Of a DNA stretch of 64,000 nt, positions 59,601 to 64,000 are shown one piece after another. Position 1 is the stretch's first letter. Each line of letters opens with the position of its first letter. A program made the translations under genes and the position numbers. Origin of the DNA: Marisa cornuarietis. Its lineage: Eukaryota > Mollusca > Gastropoda > Architaenioglossa > Ampullariidae. Location of the stretch: the NCBI GenBank assembly GCA_004794655.1, contig SMMW01000650.1:372001-436000 (forward strand). The letters run 5' to 3'. The notes beneath the pieces were generated by a model. The model was not told the origin of the DNA, ran no database searches, and saw only the letters and a program-made list of their open reading frames with translations.

Positions 59601-62600
59601 AGAGAAGCAGTTCATTACCAGCATAAGTTTGAAGACCTGATCAGTTAGCTCTGCATTAACACATGCATCAGTGTGAAAATGAACATGCTTGGTCATTAGG
59701 CTTGCTGCCAAACTTGCTAGCTGCAACATAAAAAGCTCAGACTGACAAAACTTTGTAGGCGAAAGGGCTGTGCATGTGAGTGTTTGTGTGTTGGGATAGG
59801 TAACTGTGTATAAACATGTACAAGTGTATACATGTATGCATGCTTCTGTGCAAAAATAGCATCTGTACACGTAAATTTCATTTACATAGTACTCTGTTAT
59901 AATTTTGGTATACACTGTTAGCTGTTCAGCAGGTTCAGGTAACAATTTTTCCGTCTCTCAACAACAAAACAGTATCCCATGGTATAAGAAGTCTGAAAGT
60001 AAATTTCTGTTTTTTCAGTTTAATTGAATGTTACCTGTTCTGGCTCATGAATCTGCTTCAGCCTGTCATCCTTAGAGCTGGGAAAATCTACCACCACCCA
60101 GTCATCAGGTAAAACTGGCAGTGGCTTGTCTGGCTCCTGCAAAGCATACCACAACTATAAAACTTATGATAATGACATGGAGAGCTTCCATTTCTGACAG
60201 AGGATTTGTTCTGTATGTATGGTAGTCATTGAAGATTTATTTTTTGAGCCTGCATCATGTTAATGAAGTGTTGCTTGGTGGATTCAGAATTTTTATAAGC
60301 AATAAATAAAGTGAAAGACAAACTTTCTATTTAACTTTATGGATTTTTTCCTTAATCTGTGCACATCATTTTTATGCTGTGGCAAAAAACTTGACTTTAA
60401 CTTCGTGTACAGTTGTCCTCGTGCTTTAAAAATCTGTTAACCCTTTGTTAAATAACTTTGCCAAGCTAAAATGCCCATTTGTTACGCTTAATCAGATTGT
60501 TCCAAACTGGCAAGCAGTACAAAACCTTGTGTGACTTTTGACAAGACTGGTCCGGAAAAATCTCAGACAGTCAAAACTGCTACTGAGCTACAAAAGAATA
60601 TTAAAGAAAAACACAATGCTGTGTATTTCTCAAGAACCCTGATCTGATTATTTACAAAAGTAATGATCTCAGTTAAACTGAAAAGTCAGACTTTTCCCCC
60701 TTCTGTTTGAAAGGATTCCAAAATAATGTTCCAACCTGGTGATGTGCCTTCTCCTCACAAATTCCTGTTCTCTGAGGCTTGGGCGGAGGCATTGGCTGAA
60801 TAGGCCTGCCAGGGGTGGGAGGTAGGCATCGGCGTCTAGGGGCTGCAACTGGACCATCCACAAATTCAAGTTGCTTGTCCCCAACTTCTATTATGCTGCC
60901 TGCAGTCATAAAAAGATGTTATTGACAAACTAAATAGTAAATGAAAATAAAGCCCAATTTACTGCATCTCATAACTCCCTCCCAATCACAACAAAGATAA
61001 CCTTTTAATTATTCAAACTTTCAATTTACTGCTTCAAATGCTTCATGTTGGCTCATCCTCTTTAGCAGCTATTATGGCTGGTTGGAATTTTATGCCGCCC
61101 CACCATCAGAAGGATATATCACAGCAGCAATGAGATAGTGACAGGAGTGTGAGGCATGCAAACAGTTCATTAATGTATTAAAGGTTAGGCTTGACCATGA
61201 TACATGACTTTCATCTGAACAAGCTTTGTGACTTTGAAGATGGGGGAAATGGTAGAAATGTAGCTGTTTGGTAAAATAATATGCACAACAAAGCACACAA
61301 AATACTGAGGTGGCCTAACTGAGCCTGCCTGGAGTGAAGATAATGTTTACAAATATTGAAGGAAATTATGACAACTCCTTAAGGTACCAGCTGAATTTTA
61401 TCTCTTTATCTGCATCTGTATTCAAGTTCACTATAACAATGTTGCATTTTTTGTTTAATGAAATTCAGTTCACTGAAGTAGTTGGTAATATAAACAGAAA
61501 AACTGCTGATACATTTCTGGGGTGTTTGTTTTTCCATTAAAAAAAACTAACACCAAATGAATAAGAGTGTATGCTTTAAATATTAAAATTAAAGAATGAG
61601 AATAAAGAATGAAAAGACAGGAGACACTGAGGAAAGTGAGCACTTGCAAAGGACACCTGAACAAAATGACAGCATATCAGTGTATAACTGATCAACAGAT
61701 CAATGACTTGATAAGGAAAATTTGGAGATTGACAAAACACATATGATGGAGATGCAAACCTGCTTACTAACTACAAACAGATGCAGACTATACATTTTCA
61801 ATTGCAAGTTTGATCCAGCTCCATTTAGTGAGATGGTAAGAAAGGATCAAAAGACTATCTTCCACTGGTTTGTGAAACGATATATGTTCAAGCACTGCTA
61901 CCCAGAGAAAGATATGTTGTATCTGATTAGATGCTGGCATAACACTTAACAGACTTTTTTGAGGAGTTAACACAGAATAAGGTGCAAAGGGATAATATTT
62001 TTCAATCTACATTATGTACCTATAATCTGTTCTACATTAAGTAATAAAATGTGACTTTTTCCACATCTGTAAAAATGTTACTTAGAATTACACAATTTCT
62101 AATCATGTGCATTCATAAACAGAGACATTTAGCACATGACTACTGTCAAGCTCACCTGCTATGAGATTGACCTCTGAACTCATTGGTTCTCCACTGATCA
62201 TACAAGGTAGATCCCTGTTGATAGGAGTAACAGTGGTACCAGATGTCTTCCAGACTGTTAATTTCAGTAGTGGAACAATTATGTCATCAGTATCTTTACT
62301 GTCAACAATCCTGGACTTAACTTGATCCTCTGCAGTAAGCCCTGGGTAAAATATATGCACTGCATCTTTTAGAGAAAGCAGCCAAGATGGGCAAAGGTAC
62401 AGTTACAGTTTTTTAAAAGATACAAAATGGATCAAATATGTAGCAAAGATTATTCATCTGTTTAATTTACTTTTCCTTTGCTAAACTTTTAGGCAAAAAA
62501 TATATAATTATAAACAAGCTATAGAGACTGCTAAATCTGCTAAGAATTCATTTATGCCACATGTCCATTGGTAATAGCAAAAAGATACTTAAAAATTAAA

Positions 62601-63375
62601 ATCATGCTGAATAAATAAAGATTAAATAAAATGTAAAAATTCTGTTAACGAAATGTATTTTAGTTTTACAGTTTTTTTGCTATGTAAATGATGTAAATGG
62701 ACCAGTCTATATAGTCTTGACCAGAATTGTAGATTAATCTACTACGTACAGATTTAGTCATAAACATTTCATGTATACTTTTTCCCCTCTGTTGAAGCAT
62801 AGTAATGAAAACATTTTTGAAACAAAATAATGATGTGTCACAGTTTTTGTTTTTCTTTGCTTTGCTGTTTTAACAATAAATTAATTATGTCACACAACTT
62901 TCATGTTTTGAACTGTATCTCATACTTGTGAACTGAGTTTATTGCTGCAGAAAAACCAAAATTCTAGAAACGAGTTTCATGTTTACTATTTGTGATAAAT
63001 TACCTCCATTTAAAATAGCAATTGAACATTGATGTCGCCAATGATGACAGGATATAGAATGCATTATCAACACAATCTGTTCTATTCTACAATTAACATT
63101 TTTTTAATATATTCTATGTATTTATATCAAACGTCAAGTTAAAAATATGTTCAAGGATATAACAGGTCATATTAAGGGTTAAGTCATACTGAAGTGAAAT
63201 AAGTGTTGTAAATGTACAAATATTCTTATGCCTGTTATGTCTGAAATCGTCTGCTTCCTCTCTCTGATTTGAGCTTACCTATGATATATTCGCCTGAACC
63301 TTTCAGAGTCAGGCTTTGTCCATCAGTAAGACTCTTCAGTGAGACAGTATTTGGTCTATTTGATTTTTCATCCAT
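53668..63375 (-). CDS. Uncharacterised 785-residue protein, predicted ARM/HEAT-like helical repeats (14 exons)
   Basis: Exons in transcript order are 63279-63375, 62156-62341, 60736-60899, 60035-60136, 59619-59720, 59196-59348, 58602-58808, 57829-57976, 56889-57069, 56336-56594, 54897-55175, 54385-54593, 54020-54165 and 53668-53792. All have GT-AG borders and matching phases. They total 2358 nt, exactly 785 codons plus TAA. The N-terminus (MDEKSNRPNTVSLKSLTDGQ) and residues to about 110 look beta-rich. A proline-rich linker (PPTPGRPIQPMPPPKPQ) follows near 120-142. Residues 180-445 and 595-785 are leucine-rich amphipathic helices resembling ARM/HEAT solenoids. An acidic/serine-rich insert near 448-590 carries RSRSFENLRTPERKVKF, which includes a possible PP1-docking RKVKF (504-508) and basophilic/CDK-type phosphosites. 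I do not recognise the family. Function is not assigned. A cytoplasmic or nuclear scaffold role would be a guess. Confidence 0.85.
55405..55475 (-). repeat. CR1/L2-like 3' tail fragment
   Basis: On the minus strand, TGTAAAGCACTCTGAGC and GGCGTTATATAAATC, then (ATT)n, form the same hairpin-like tail as at 14328-14385. It lies in an intron of the ARM-like gene. Confidence 0.55.
57525..57785. repeat. About 30-bp degenerate minisatellite in an ARM-like gene intron
   Basis: Eight or so diverged units of the form GTAAAACCCTCACCATCTAG plus TACACACT lie directly before the exon at 57829. The repeat is non-coding. Confidence 0.75.
58418..58575. mobile_element. 158-bp hAT-type MITE
   Basis: Terminal inverted repeats CCGCGGTTCTCAACCT (left) and AGGTTGAGAAACGCTG (right) match the common hAT-type end CAGCGGTTCTCAACC. 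The flanks carry an exact 8-bp duplication GGTTACAT at 58410-58417 and 58576-58583, as hAT transposases make. The inside is GC-rich (runs of G) with no transposase. It sits 18 bp past the splice donor side of the exon 58602-58808 of the ARM-like gene. Confidence 0.9.
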
Positions 63376-63399
63376 TTTCGGTGCACACAGACAACAAAG

Positions 63400-63520
63400 T
63401 CTTCATGTTCGCATGTATTCTATTATCCTGTAAGATACGTTAGCTTATTACCATCGCTCTTTGAAGACGTCACGCGCAAAAATACTACGCTAGCGTGATC
63501 TCCCTTGTTTATGAAGCGTC
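63400..63520 (-). promoter_or_regulatory. Putative promoter of the ARM-like gene
   Basis: Just upstream of the ATG at 63375 is a CpG-bearing stretch with a CRE-like GTGACGTC (63466-63473, minus strand) next to CGCG. No TATA box is evident. Assignment rests on position and one motif. Confidence 0.35.
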
Positions 63521-63528
63521 GGTAAATA

Positions 63529-64000
63529 GGTATTATCACGGATTTTCACCTAGATGAAGGTCCGTGGGTATTATCACGTCCGTGGTATTATATTTGTTGT
63601 TGTCTCTAAGTCTTTTCTGCATTTTTTATTGAAATTTTGCCCTATTTCTTGCTCAAATGTATTCTCTTTCTCACACACACACACACACACACAAACATTA
63701 CAGGGCGAGAACACTTAGGCCTACAGAAAACAGATTTTGTTTATGTTTATTATATGTTGTTGTCTCATTTCTGCATTTTTAACAATTGAAATGTTGCCTT
63801 ATTTCTTACTCAAATGCATTCTCTCACACACATACATTACAGCGTGAGAACACCTTACATAAAACAGCTCATGTTTATTATATGTTTGTTGTCTCATTTC
63901 TGCATTTTTTATTGAAATGTTGCCTTATTTAATTATTACTCAGACTAACTCAGATTCATTACTCTCTCTCTCACACACATATATATATATTACTAAAAAT
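63529..64000. repeat. Tandem satellite-like repeat, unit about 130-160 bp, running off the right edge
   Basis: Three copies start at TGTCTC near 63601, 63761 and 63890. They share TTTCTGCATTTTT, ATTGAAATGTTGCCTTATTT, a CT/CA run and ATTACAG-GCGAGAACAC. Length differs mainly through the internal CA run. GGTATTATCACG is repeated at 63529 and 63567 just before it. Confidence 0.75.

Overview
The window reads as nuclear DNA of an invertebrate metazoan, most likely a mollusc. This is inferred from AT-rich DNA, small exons with canonical GT-AG introns of 0.2-15 kb, dense decayed non-LTR retrotransposons, tRNA-headed SINEs and MITEs. No sequence here proves the species. No bacterial-type operon, CRISPR array or rRNA was seen.

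Three spliced host genes can be assembled exon by exon with matching splice phases. (1) A MOV10-type RNA helicase on the minus strand (start codon at 8182, running off the left edge) has an N-terminal C2H2 finger, the MOV10 beta-rich region and helicase motifs I and Ia. (2) A plus-strand transcription factor (start 18796, stop 38601, 421 residues) has two zinc fingers and a C-terminal SOX/HBP1-like HMG box, with a first intron of about 15.3 kb. (3) A minus-strand gene of 14 exons (63375 to 53668, 785 residues) encodes a predicted helical-repeat protein whose name I do not recognise.

The rest is mostly repeats. The clearest is a dead LINE at 9582-13168 whose 5' half (endonuclease) is inverted relative to its 3' half (reverse transcriptase). 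It is flanked by a 9-bp target duplication and ends in an (ACTG)n tail, which is a textbook twin-priming product. Others are a CR1/L2-like endonuclease remnant (2590-3060), a CR1/L2-like reverse-transcriptase remnant (49443-50612), an internally deleted mariner (41190-41665), a foldback element (45049-45779), a 158-bp hAT-type MITE beside a splice donor (58418-58575), other MITEs, three tRNA-derived SINE copies, a short retroposon with a 12-bp target duplication (28222-28293) and several minisatellites.

The three host genes show no sign of acting together; their proximity is treated as incidental. The most promising leads are the C2H2 + HMG-box domain combination, a possible alternative membrane-anchored first exon of the MOV10 gene, the GC-rich palindromic island inside the transcription factor's first intron, and the complete but unnamed 785-residue protein.
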